Assembly: GCA_022036555.1 (NCBI GenBank)
Contig: CM039139.1
Coordinates: 21,142,981-21,206,980 of the forward strand
From: Microstegium vimineum
Lineage: Eukaryota > Streptophyta > Magnoliopsida > Poales > Poaceae
Reading direction: 5' to 3'
Length of the DNA: 64,000 nucleotides
Shown here: one piece after another, positions 12,301-23,854 of the stretch
Layout of the letters: the number at the start of each line of letters is the position of its first letter
Numbering within the stretch: the first letter of the stretch is position 1
Program-made: the position numbers and the translations under genes
Notes under the pieces: generated by a model
What the model saw: the letters and a program-made list of their open reading frames with translations, nothing else
What the model was told of the DNA's origin: nothing
Databases searched by the model: none

Positions 12301-15300
12301 CACCTCTATCTTTACATTGGTTCAAGTAGCCAGTTTTTTTATTCCTGTTTGCATTTTCTTTTTTTACTTTTCCTGCTTATGTTTTGTTGTCAACTTTGGT
12401 TCAGACTCTGAACTTGAGTCGTCATTTCCTATCTTTTGTGAGAAAAAGCTTTTCTTCTTGCAATTACCTTCTTCAAATTTTCAATCCCCCCCTCTCATTT
12501 TTGGATATCACAATCAGGGTGGCAAATCAACTTCTCGTATCAGAGGACATGATGATATGCTTCAAGCTGCTCGGACGGATAGCCCTTTAAGTCAGTTGCC
12601 TTCACAGACTACAGAGGGTGAAAGTTCTCTGAGCGGACAAGCCTCAGAATACGATGAAACAGAATCAGGTATAACTGTTTGCCATCCCTTCTGTTCTGCA
12701 TACAGCCTACTTGAATATTTTACTGATACACATTCCAATTATGCACAGCGTATCTAAAGCCAAATTCGCTGCAGCAGATATATATTCGGGAGGAGCCGGA
12801 TACCACCCTTTCTCTTGGACGCAGCAGCATGAAAATGGAGGTGGACCTGTGATTGGTGCTTCTATTCCAAGCTCCTACATTCCTGCACTGTCTCTAGGCA
12901 AGTAGCATTATACATTTTTTTCCTTTAAGGCATTTGAAATAATCTATTCATTATGGATCGAAGTTGAATTTACCTGTATTCTTTTGCTACACAAAATGTT
13001 TAGGTAACCTTGAAGGCATCCCAGCTACAGTGACTAATACAGGCATTTATTCTCATTGTCAAGATGCCTTACCAGTTGCTCTTAATGAGCCTGGTCTTGG
13101 TATTGAATTCAATGGGGCAGATAATCAGTTGGACCCATCATCATTGAATGGACTTGTTAAACCTGACCAGGGGGTCCATCAAATGTCCCCATCCCAAAGT
13201 ACTGTTCCCTTAGAACTATTTCCTTTCGCTGACGGGCATGGAATTGAATTCTTCACATTTGATGAAGTATATAGTAATGGATTGAGTATCAAGGATGCTG
13301 GTGTTGTAGGCGCTGATGAAGAATCAGTATGGCAGGTATCATGAAGTACATTTCTGTATGGCAGCATATATAAAGTTCACTTGTATAGGAGTAGAGCTTA
13401 GATATGTTTGCGAGTTTTATTTCCTAGTGCAATACTTTATAATGGTAGAAGGTAGAGGAGTGACCACATGTTATGTAACAGATAAACAAGGCAGCTGCAT
13501 GTGGCTTATTTTACAGCCAGCAATACTGGATAGAAATTTAATGATATGTGGAGTGCCGTGAGGAAAGTGAGGAAAAATAATGATGAAAAAAATTGTATGC
13601 AAGCTAAACTAATTCCACAAGGGCAAAATTAGGAAGTAGAGAAACATGTAGCTAGATGTTGCACAGCTGATATAGCATAACCTTTACCTGTTAGGCTGTT
13701 ACTCATACATATTAATTCGTTGATTATGGAAGTTAATAGTTCCAATTCCCCCCATTAGTGGTCTTCTAAATGACAAAGAAAAATGTTGTTTCATTGAATT
13801 GATTTCATGGTTTTAGTTTTCGAGGATAGAACTACTTTGTTTGTCTTTATGTGGCAGCAAGTCTATATTGTACTCCCTCTGTTCCAAATCATAAGATGTT
13901 TTTTTTTTGCGGGGTAAATTATAAGATGTTTTGACTTTTTTAGATACATTGCTTTTATCTTGTATCTGGACATAGTGTTTATCTAAGTACATAGCAGAAG
14001 TTACATATCTAGAAAAGCTAAAACGTCTTATAATTTGGAGTGGAGGGTGTAGGTTATCGTACAGACTTTTCTCAATCGCATTTGATTAGGTTTCACAATA
14101 CTAGTCCTGCATTATACTACCATTGCTGGCTCCGATTTGTTTATCCACAACTGAGAAATTACTTCATTTCAGCTTCCTGGTGCTATCAGCTCATTTCCTA
14201 CAGTGGACAGTTTTCAACAAAATGATAGATTGTTGGAGGAAGCTATTGATCACCCTCTCTTGAAAACTCAATCATCTGGTCTTTCTGAAATGCTGAAGGA
14301 CAGCTTTAAGAAAAGTGATAGTTTTACGAGATGGATGAACAAAGCACTTGGTGAAGTAAATGATTCCCAAATTAAGTCAAGTTCTGGAGTGTATTGGAAC
14401 AGCGAAGAGACCGATAATATCATTGAAGCATCAAGTCGTGATCAGTTGGATCAATTCACTCTTGACCCAGTGCTTGCACAAGACCAGCTGTTTAGTATAG
14501 TTGATTTTGCACCAACCTGGACATATGCGGGCTCCAAGACTAGGGTATGCCTTCTAAAGCTTTCCATATGTTCTTTGCTCAAAAGTCTTGGAAGTGTAAT
14601 AGCTTTGTTCTAATGGATCTTTGAATCTTGTCTTCTCTGCTTATGATGTATCTTGCATACCATTCAGGTTCTCATTACCGGTAGATTCTTAAATTCTGAT
14701 GAGTTTCAAAGATGCAAGTGGTCATGTATGTTTGGTGAAATCGAAGTTCCAGCAGAGATTTCAGCTGATGGGACCCTCAGATGTTATTCTCCGTCACATA
14801 AACCTGGCAGGGTCCCTTTTTATGTCACATGCACCAACAGGTTGGCCTGCAGCGAAATCCGAGAGTTTGAGTTCCGACCAAGTGTTACTCTATACATGGA
14901 TGCCCCAAGTCCACATGGTGCTACAAACAAAACATATCTCCAGATGCGTCTTGATGATCTGTTGTCTTTGGGACACAATGAGTACCAAGCAACAGTATCT
15001 AACCCCACTAAGGAGATGGTCGATTTGAGCAAGAAGATAAGCTCACTGATGAAAGACAATGATTCCTGGTCCAAGTTGCTAAAATTGGCTAGTGATAATG
15101 AGCCTGCCACTGATGATAATCAGGATCAGTTCTTTGAAAAACGCTTAAAGGAAAAATTGCATATCTGGCTTGTGCACAAAGCAAGCGATGGTGGCAAAGG
15201 CCCCAATGTGTTAGATGATGAAGGGCAGGGTGTGCTTCATCTGGCAGCTGCCCTAGGATATGATTGGGTGATAAGGCCAACAATTTCTGCTGGTGTGAAC

Positions 15301-16928
15301 ATAAATTTCAGAGATGCTCATGGATGGACTGCACTGCATTGGGCTGCATTTTGTGGCAGGTAATTGTTTCATAGTGTGACATTGTATGTGCACATATTTT
15401 ATATGAATACTGATGTTTTACCTGTTGTCCAGAGAGCGAACAGTTGTTGCACTTATCGCACTTGGTGCAGCTCCTGGAGCTTTGACAGACCCAACGCCAG
15501 ATTTCCCTACAGGAAGCACACCAGCTGATCTTGCATCAGCTAATGGATACAAGGGAATCTCTGGTTTCTTGGCGGAGTCTTCTTTAACAAGTCATCTTCA
15601 GACCCTTGATCTTAAGGAAGGCATGGGGAGCAATGCACCAGAAATATCCGGTCTGCCTACCATTGGAGATGTTACCGAAAGAAGAGCATCACCATTAACA
15701 GGTGAAGGTCTTGAAGCTGGATCCATGGGAGATTCACTAGGTGCTGTTCGAAATGCTGCCCAAGCTGCTGCTCGTATATATCAAGTTTTCAGGGTGCAGT
15801 CCTTCCAGAGGAAGCAAGCAGTTCAGTATGAGGATGGCAATGGTGCAGTATCAGATGATCGAGCTATATCACTCTTAGCCGTTAAACCATCTAAACCTGG
15901 ACAGCTTGATCCCTTGCATGCTGCTGCAACTCGAATCCAGAACAAGTACCGTGGATGGAAGGGAAGAAGGGAATTTCTACTTATCAGACAGCGCATTGTC
16001 AAGATCCAGGTATTGATATTTGTTGTATTATATACTTCCCCCCATTCCAAATTATAAGGCGTTTTGGCTTTTTAGATACAATAGCTTTTGCTATGCGGTA
16101 TGCACTAAGATATACTGTAGATGCATAATAAAGCAATGCATCTAGAAAAGCCAAAACATCTTATAATTTGGAATGGGGGAAGTACTTGAGTAGGATCCGC
16201 TGAATGTTCCAGCTTAATAGTGTATCATTTGAGTCACAATCTGTTCAAGTATAGCATGCAAAAATTTCTATTTCCCTTCTGGCGAATTTTCAGTGAACCA
16301 TGCAGTGCTCAGTTAAGATATTTTGCTGATGCTATTTCAATATTTTTTGTCTCCTGTCTAGGCTCATGTACGAGGTCACCAAGTGAGGAAGAATTATCAT
16401 AAAATCATTTGGTCTGTTGGAATAGTGGAGGTCATATTGCGTTGGAGGAGAAAAGGGTCTGGGCTGCGTGGGTTTCGGTCTACAGAAGGTGCAATGGAGA
16501 GCAATACTAGCAGCAGTAGTAATTTTATCCAAAATAAACCTGCTGAGGATGATTATGATTTCTTACAACATGGACGGAAACAAACCGAGGAAAGGCTGCA
16601 GAAAGCTCTTGCCAGAGTTAAGTCTATGGCTCAGTACCCAGATGCTCGGGATCAGTATCAAAGAATTCTAACTGTTGTGACAAAAATTCAAGAATCGCAG
16701 GTATCAAGGTCTTCTTGTTTCCTAGCTTAGCTTCCCATTCTTCTGCTCTGAACTGATGGTACTGCAATGAGACTATTGATTCATTGTTTTCACATTTCTT
16801 TACTGCTGGTATAACAGGCCATGCAAGAAAAGATGCTCGATGAGTCGGCCGAGATGGATGAAGGCTTCTTTATGAGTGAGTTCAAAGAACTTTGGGATGA
16901 TGACGTGCCAATGCCTTCTTGGTCATAA
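9363..16928 (+). CDS. Calmodulin-binding transcription activator (CAMTA)
   Basis: Thirteen coding exons join to 1033 residues: 9363-9402, 10583-10702, 10825-10940, 11055-11143, 11285-11327, 12518-12668, 12778-12897, 13004-13335, 14173-14544, 14668-15359, 15433-16009, 16362-16700, 16818-16928. Domains in order are: CG-1 DNA-binding domain (about residues 14-135, with the AQHRWLRPAEI and RKDGHNWRKKRDGKTVKEAH blocks), a variable acidic middle, a TIG/IPT fold (from SIVDFAPTW), ankyrin repeats (GVLHLAAALGYDW, GWTALHWAAFCGR), IQ motifs (AATRIQNKYRGWKGR, KIQAHVRGHQVRK), and the calmodulin-binding helix followed by a C-terminal coiled region. CAMTAs are nuclear Ca2+/calmodulin-responsive factors that bind CGCG-type boxes and act in cold and immune responses. 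Length matches Arabidopsis CAMTA1-3 rather than rice CBT. Oddities are a GC-AG intron 7 and one missing Lys codon in the calmodulin-binding helix. Intron 5 and others carry MITEs. Confidence 0.95.
11417..11757. mobile_element. Stowaway-like MITE in CAMTA intron 5
   Basis: The left end TA-CTCCCTCTGG...CTTAGGC and the right end GCCTAAGACCCGAAGGGAG-TA form imperfect terminal inverted repeats flanked by TA. It is about 340 bp, longer than the other copies in the window. Confidence 0.65.
12898..13003 (+). other. GC-AG intron of the CAMTA gene (intron 7)
   Basis: The donor after 12897 reads GCAAGT, the usual sequence of non-canonical GC donors, and the acceptor is TTTAG at 12999-13003. This join keeps the frame (CTA G|GT AAC) and gives the residues seen in CAMTA relatives. 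Using the nearby GT at 12902 instead would create an in-frame TAA directly after the junction. Confidence 0.8.
13873..14047. mobile_element. Stowaway-like MITE in CAMTA intron 8
   Basis: The element has a TA-CTCCCTCTGTTCC left end, with the right end near 14030-14047 (ATTTGGAGTGGAGGGTG). The internal arms attgcttttatct and acatatctagaaaagc resemble the 5539 and 16035 copies. Near the left end, an ATAAGATGTTTT block is repeated with a T-rich spacer, so this copy has an internal duplication. Confidence 0.8.
16035..16182. mobile_element. Stowaway-like MITE in CAMTA intron 11
   Basis: TA flanks both ends. The left end is CTTCCCCCCATTCCAAATTA and the right end is TAATTTGGAATGGGGGAAG, an almost perfect inverted pair. 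The interior contains the paired gctttttagatac and gcatctagaaaagcc arms. It is 148 bp, the cleanest copy of this family in the window. Confidence 0.9.
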
Positions 16929-17025
16929 CAACTGGTGTATATATGCTTGTAAATTATTTGTTAGTGTTACCTTCTTGGTTATAACAAGTGGTGTATATAT
17001 GCTTGTAAATTATTTGTTAGTGTTA
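16914..17025 (+). repeat. 56-bp tandem duplication across the CAMTA stop codon
   Basis: Two head-to-tail 56-bp copies (16914-16969 and 16970-17025) differ at only a few bases, for example ggtcataacaact against ggttataacaagt. The CAMTA stop codon TAA (16926-16928) lies in copy 1, so the last four codons and the start of the 3' UTR are duplicated. Low divergence suggests a recent event. Confidence 0.9.
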
Positions 17026-18591
17026 CCTAATTAATAACCGTCTAGTGTGTATATATTTTATAGTTTGGTTCTGGTCTTAGTTATTTAGCTGTAGCTTTTT
17101 GTACAGTATATGTTGTACATACGTATTGAAGACTCTTTTGAATATATATGGTTGACTTGTTTTAAACTTTCGATCAATTTGCATAAACAAAAGTTTATGT
17201 GTATTAAACATGTTGAGTTGTCCTTGACTCGTGTAAAGTTTGTTCAGTGTTGGGGACTTGGGTTCGAGCCCCTGTTTGTAAATTCTACCGGTTGCTGTCA
17301 TGATATTCATCTTGCAGTAGCACGGATTCTACGGCATGCTATAACTGGAACAGCATTCTCGTGGCAGTGGCATTGTTGTTTTTTATGTATGCCGTGTTGA
17401 TGTGACTCTGTGAGCTTGTCTGAACCGAAACAGCATGGTGTGCACGTTTTGACTACTAAATATGCACGGCACTAATGCCTGAAGAAGTGAAGAGCCCATG
17501 AAACTAAAGGCAAATAAAGCCTGGCAGTTCAACACTTCAACCAACAAGCCTCAGAGCAAAAGTCCGATAAATAAACGACGACCACCAATACAGACAGATC
17601 TGTTCATCTGGCACGGCACCGAAAGCAATCATTGACCACCCTGACTCCCTGAACCCACAGATTGTCTGAGAAAAACAAAAACAAAAAATTGGCAAATGAA
17701 TGGTCTACGTACGTTTGACGAAGGACACGAAGGTTTCCCGAAGCATCCCAACAGTGGAGTGAATTCGGCTGTTTGCATCTACCTGTATCCCTGTTTGATT
17801 CGTTGCGTTTATAATCTGACGACGTCGACGTATAACTGAAGCACAGCAGTGATGAGAGCACAATGGACGTGCGCCGAACTGCCGCTTTTATGGGACGGAG
17901 CCGGAGGGAGTAAAAATTCCGGTTTTCGGAAGGTCATTGTCAGCTTTTTTTTTCATCTCCGCTCGACCGTAAATAATTTTTTAAAAGCCTCGTTCGTTTA
18001 TCCGGATTCCCAGCCAGAATGCTTCATTAATTTTGTATAAGACTCATCAGCTGGAATAGTTCCTAGCCTATTACCATTCGAACCGAACGAGGCTTAAACA
18101 AGAAACCAGACTGCGTAAGAAATGGGATATTCTCAAGTTCATGATTTGCCAATTGCCACTACAAAATTTTCCATGCTTTTGGTTGAGTGTGGCATGAAAA
18201 TAAAAGTATAAATTTTTGAATAAGATGAGTGATCAAACTGTAAAAAAATCAAATGCATGCCATATTTTTGTTCAGTAACTCATCGCAGAAATTTATAATT
18301 CAGCACGCATCCGGTTTCTAACAGATGGTCAAAATTTATTATTTATTAATATATATAGTGGCACGCGTAGAACTCCGCTGACGGCAAGTCATGCTGCCTG
18401 CCTGCACTGGCGTAAAACACCCGCCCCCAAAGCAAGAACAGCTTTGGTTAGTTTAACTGCCGCATCTATCTATCGCATTAATTAATTAGCACACGTTGCG
18501 TTGCGCTTGCGCCCCATTGCCCTCAGTAGAGCTTCCTCCTCACTGTGGTGGCCTGGTGGGGGATCCGCGCCTCCCCCTCGCCGCCGAGCTC
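16929..18591. other. Intergenic between CAMTA and the TMEM135-like gene
   Basis: This holds the CAMTA 3' UTR (with the duplication), then unremarkable DNA and a small inverted-repeat element at 17985-18096. The 150 bases before 18592 are the presumed promoter and leader of the next gene. No other gene is supported. Confidence 0.55.
17985..18096. mobile_element. Short MITE with AAGCCTCGTTCG ends
   Basis: Inverted termini are visible: AAAGCCTCGTTCG on the left and CGAACGAGGCTT on the right, about 110 bp apart. The interior has no coding capacity. The end sequence resembles grass hAT-type MITEs, but class cannot be fixed without a clear target duplication. Confidence 0.65.
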
Positions 18592-21500
18592 ATGGCCCCC
18601 TCACCGCCGGAGGACCTCCAATGCGCCGTGAACGGCAACTGCGCCGCCCCGACGGGGAAGCCTCCGGCGGCGCTGGCCGCCACCATGGACGGCGAGCCCC
18701 GGTGGCTGCGGCGGTGTGTGGAGGCGGCAGCCAAGGGCTTCGCCATCGGCGCGGGCCTTAAGGGCGGCCTCGCGCTCTTCTCCGTCCTCGTCCGCATCCG
18801 CAGCCGTCGTTCCCCCAGATCGAGGTCCCTCTCGCGCGCGCGCACAAGATGGATGTTTTGGTCTTACGTCTCTGAAATTAATTCTTGTGCCGTGGCGTGC
18901 TGGTGAGTTCAGGAAGGCCGGAGCTATGACGAACGAGGAGGCCGTGGTGCTCGCGGTCAAGGAGACTGTGAGGTACGGCTTGTTCTTGGGGACCTTTGCA
19001 GGCAGCTACGTCTCCGTCGATGAGTACATCGCCGCCATCTGGGGACGTAAGAGGTCAGTTCACGGGACACGGGACCATCACAGTTGAAATTTTTTCCTAA
19101 TTAGGGACTACGAACTTGCTTGATGTGGAGATGATTGCCGATTGCTTCAGTGATGATTCGAGCAAACCATGTGTGTTGCGTTTTGTTAATCCGATGTGAA
19201 GATAATGGAGTAGGTGGGAACTAGGTGCATTTAGTTATCTGTCAAGTGATGTGTTTGAATGAACATGTCTAGAAGATGAGAAGCAACAGAAAATAGATCC
19301 TGCGGCTTGTGTTACTTTTCTTTAAATATTAGTATGAGAGGCCAGAGCTGGTGCTTTGGTGAGGATTAATTGAATTTCGATAGAAATTGTTCTTTCTTCT
19401 CGGGTACTGGGAGTGCATGCATGATTGCTGACTGTGGTGAGAACTGATCACAGTTCTACAATTGCAAACAATTCTTCCTGTGGAAGCAATTTTGTTCATT
19501 AGTGATCCAAGATGCTAGTTTTGATTGGACAAGTGCTGCATTACTGTGTTATTAGTTGTGAGAACCAAGAACTTGTGAAATTTTGTTTATAGTATAGGAC
19601 TTCTGCAAGTTATTCAGTGTTGCTGTGAGAAGCTCAGTAGTCCAGTAGTGTGAAGTATTTTGATATAGTATTGATCAGACCTGCATGCTAGTGGACTAGT
19701 GGTCTTTTGATTTTGTTGATGCATGAGATATCTTTCATGGGTCTTTTGCTGAACCCAGATATGATCAAGATGTTATGTGGCAGTCCCTATGTTGCCGTTT
19801 CTTTGTTTTTTCTTGTTGACACAACACCTCAGAATCTTGTTCCATTACAGATTCCAATCTCTTTGAAGCACTATACCGATTTTGTTGGGTAATGTATAAC
19901 TGAGTACTCTTGTTGCTTCAGAACAGCAAAGTGGAGGTCATTATTAGCTGGGTTGATTGCTGGTCCTTCTATGCTCCTAACAGGACCAGGAACTCAGCAT
20001 ACTAGCTTGGCTATATACATTCTGATGCGTGCAGCAGTGCTTGCATCCCGTTGTGGAATAAAGAGCAAACGTTTTGGAAAGATCTGTAAACCTTTGACTT
20101 GGTCACATGGTGATGTCTTCCTTATGTGCCTCTCATCTGCACAAATTTTGTAAGTTCCCCTCAAATATTCAATAACATTTTTTAGGTTCTAGTGATTGTT
20201 TAGAAGTACAAAATTATTGCTAATGTATTCCAAGTTATGCTGTGAATGGAAATCTTTGGACTCTGGAGCCATTGCCTGTCAAGCATATCATTGTGTAAGC
20301 AAAGCTTAAGACCCCCCTTAGGAACAAAGGAAAAATGAAGAAATTCCAAAGGATTGATATCCTATAGGAAAATTTCCTACGAACCCCTTTGGAACAAAGG
20401 ATCGGGTTCCTACAAATCCTATGAAGTTCATATGGAATGGCTTGTTTCATAGGAATTTTACCAAGAGGTTGAACTTCATGGAAGGTTTTCTTTGTGTCAC
20501 TCATCAAATTCATGTGTTTTTCATCCACTCCATCCAAACATTCAGTTTCCTGTGTTTTTTCAATACATAGGATTCAAGATGCCAGGGCATTATATTCCTA
20601 CATTTTTTCTACCATTCTTTCTAGAATCCTGCATTCTGAAGAGGCCCTAAACCATTAATACCATGCACAAAAAGATTTCTATTATCTTGTCATGGGCAAA
20701 GTGATTAGTCAGGACTGCATATATATCATGCCATATATTATGTAGCATGTGAAAATAGCGATTTTTTGCCTCCATTATTTTCTTTGCAGGTCCGCATACA
20801 TTTTAAAGCAGGACAGTTTGCCATCGTCGTATAAATCATTTCTAAACAAGCATGGTGGAAAAGATCTTACTATTTTGCAAGGTGTGAAGGATGTAGTCAA
20901 CCACACAGCTTTCAGTAACTTAGCGGGTATCGAGAAGTACTACAAATCTGTTGGTGTTGACATAAAGCTAGATCCAAACATGAAAGTGCCTTGCTCAGTA
21001 AGTCTTAAGATCTATATGAATGAATTATTGAACTACTATCCATTGTACTTTGAAATTTGGCCTTTCAAGCATCCAGTAAATAGAATCAATTCTGTGGCAT
21101 AACATTTCTCTGTGTCCGAACTATCTATAGCTAGTCTGTTTTCTCTTTTTGTTAATTTTCTTTTTCTCCCCATGATCTAACTTCTTATGTTTGCTTTCCA
21201 GATTGTGCATGGCAACCAGTCATGTACAGGACATGTCTTTTCATTCTTGTTACAAGCATATGGAAGAGCAGTTCCTGTATACATCCCAGTCTACTTAGTC
21301 CCTGCACTTGTAGTTCATAGGCAGCATCTCATGAAAAGGTATACTGATATATGACGATGCAATTACAGTGACAAGTTTAGTTGTTAATTAGGAGAAAATC
21401 GTTTTTCTGCTGTAAAAAAACATGCATATGCTGCGTCATTGAACCTGATGTGCCAAGGATGATTGTGCTCCATATAAGGCTCCATAAATTTATCCTATTT

Positions 21501-22288
21501 CGGCTGAAAAAGTGAAAGTGGCGAGAAGTAGAATTTGTGAACAATATATCTGTCTATTCAAAGCTGACATGCTGCCTTCTCCATTTTTAAAAAAAGATGC
21601 AGTTTCTCTAACTGTTCTGTGTCCCTTAAAATATGCAGACCTTACTCAATTATAGGGAAGAGTTTCCTAGGAGTAGCAAGATCTAGTCTGTTTCTCTCAG
21701 TATACTGTGCATCTGCATGGTGAGTTCACTATTTATTATTCTGCTTTTGCTGTAAGCATCTAGATGTATAATCGTTTTTCCTTGGGATGGAATTAATGGT
21801 GTTTCCTTCTGTATATCAGGGCTTGGACCTGCCTGCTTTTCAGGACCTTCCAGAGAGCCAATACCCCTCTTGTCATCCTTGGCACGGTATACAGAACAAC
21901 TTTGGCACATTAATTCAGCATCTTTTCCTAATCCTGCAGCTTTTAAGTTGTTTTCATATGACAGTTTCCAACAGGCCTGGCGTTGCTTATCGAGAAGAAG
22001 AGCAGGAGAATTGAGATATCCCTGTACTGTCTTGCCAGAGGTATTGAGAGTTTTTTCACATGGATGACCGATGCAGGACTCTGCCCTCCAATACTGCAGA
22101 TAAAGCGAGCCGATGTGGTTGTGTTCAGCGTAGCTACCTCTATCATTATGCACTGTTATGCGCAGGAAAGAGAAGTCTTCCGGTCCAAGTACCTGAATGT
22201 GCTAGACTGGGTATTTGGTGTGCCGCCACCACTTGACAGTGAGGATAAGAATTGCTATCGAGCAGATGAAGCCAAGAAATGCCAGTGA
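18592..22288 (+). CDS. TMEM135-like / Tim17-family multi-pass membrane protein
   Basis: Eight exons join in frame to 472 residues: 18592-18824, 18913-19053, 19922-20149, 20790-20997, 21202-21338, 21639-21719, 21820-21886, 21965-22288. The first ATG in frame at 18592 (MAPSPPEDLQ) is preferred; the frame extends further upstream only from a non-ATG codon. A Gly-rich hydrophobic segment near residues 48-65 (AIGAGLKGGLALF) and several later hydrophobic stretches indicate a multi-pass protein. The sequence resembles plant proteins described as Tim17/Tim22/Tim23-family or TMEM135-like (At5g51150 type). Animal TMEM135 acts in peroxisomal and mitochondrial lipid handling; the plant role is not established. 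A hAT-like MITE lies in intron 3 (20306-20650). Confidence 0.85.
20306..20650. mobile_element. hAT-like MITE in intron 3 of the TMEM135-like gene
   Basis: The left border reads TTAAGACCCCCCTTAGGAAC and the right border reads CTGAAGAGGCCCTAA. Inner repeats of the type ggaacaaagga and tcctataggaa are characteristic of the grass element family whose ends read like CCTCTTTGGAAC. It is non-coding. Borders are approximate. Confidence 0.6.
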
Positions 22289-23854
22289 CATACCAGCTTG
22301 TAGAGTTCATCACATGATTTTTGTATGGTCATGTGATCCTAGCGCGAGACTAGACCCATTAGAGGGTTTAGTGAACGTACCTTGTACAGGACTCTTCGCG
22401 ACAATTGGGACTTAGTGCCAGTGGATATAGCGAAATAGATTTATTGAATTGATTTGTCAAACAATGTCCTGGTCAATTCAATGACCATATGTGGTTGTAA
22501 CTTATGACCTTGATGTGTGAATGTAACTTTATAGTCTTTGAATTCGTTAAAATGAAATTGTCTAATCTATTGTTTCATAGACCATTGTGGCTGAAGAACT
22601 TGGAGATGAGTTCAGAGCTTGCATTACCAATTTTGACAAACAATTAGTCCAATATAGGGATGTCCAGTGTACAAAGTTGTATGTCGTTGATAATATTCAA
22701 ACTAATTGATTAATTTTTGAACTACTGTTATGATGATTTTTAATTTGTAGCGATTGACAAAATAACAAAAATGGTTAAACTGTATAGTTAAAGAATTACT
22801 CTAAATGTTATGTACCATAATTCTACGTACGTGTGTTGCAACTAAATGCCTCAAGCGGATGACACAATATCCCACTCTACTCGTTTGGATTTGAGTGATT
22901 TAGACTTTGTTTGGATGTTATAGTAATAAGAAACTCTAGTTTTTGTTGATGTGTGAAACCATGGTTTAAAAAAGAGGATTAGAGTGTAATTTTAAAACTC
23001 TAAAAAACTAAAGTTTTAGCAACCATGGTATTGGAAACCATAATATTTGTTGCATCCATAGAATTCACGCCACTCTAAAACAAAAGTAGTTCACAGAACA
23101 ATAATAATTTCTAAAACTCCAAAAATACTTCATATTCAAATAGGGTCTTTGTGTTTTTCTTAACCGTTAGATCTAGCCATCTAGGTGCAGCTAGCTTCAT
23201 CATACTAATTAGGGGTAGTTCCATTAGTAGAATGCCCGACTTAAGGAATATAAAGGTGGTCAACATCTCACTTCTAATTTTCTTTTCTTTTTTTGGCTTA
23301 AGATAAGATTGCATCAATTGATCCATTCTATCCTTATCCCCACCAGGCTTCTGAGCTGAAAAATCACACACCTTGGGCTAGGTTAGTGGCTTGTTTTTAA
23401 AATTGTTCAGATTGTAATTGTAATTTGCAAGCGAAAACAAAAAAAATGATTTATCTCATAAAACATTTATGGGATGATCTTATGATTGACAAGCACGCCT
23501 GTATCGGGTGCTGCCCACCCTCCAACCACCATCCGATTCGCGTGGTTTGATCTCAACCGTCGGATTAAGATTCTGACTTGACGAAACGGGTCGGTTGGAC
23601 AGGCCAAAACCAGGGCATAGGGGCATAGCGATGCCCACTTCGGGCCATCTGTGTCTTTTGGGTCTGGCCCATTTCTTCTCTTCCTTCCGCAACCGTGCGT
23701 TCCTCCCCTCCCCCGTTCCAATCCCAATCGCAACAGTTTTCACGGCGCCGCAGTACAAACAATTCCTGTCTCGCACCGCCCGAGCCGGCCACAACAGCGA
23801 CAGGCAGGCCCCTCGCGCCGATCGCCGGGCAATGGGAGCTGGGCGGGGGCGGTG
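22289..23854. other. Intergenic between TMEM135-like and UBP genes
   Basis: No gene is supported. About 22908-23152 shows weak inverted ends (agactttgtttggat and attcaaatagggtct), suggesting an old hAT-like MITE. From 23480 the DNA becomes GC-rich and forms the promoter and leader of the UBP gene. Confidence 0.5.

Noticed and set aside
18496..18591. Upstream extension of the TMEM135-like protein
   Set aside because: It would need a non-ATG start; the first ATG at 18592 suits the family N-terminus better.
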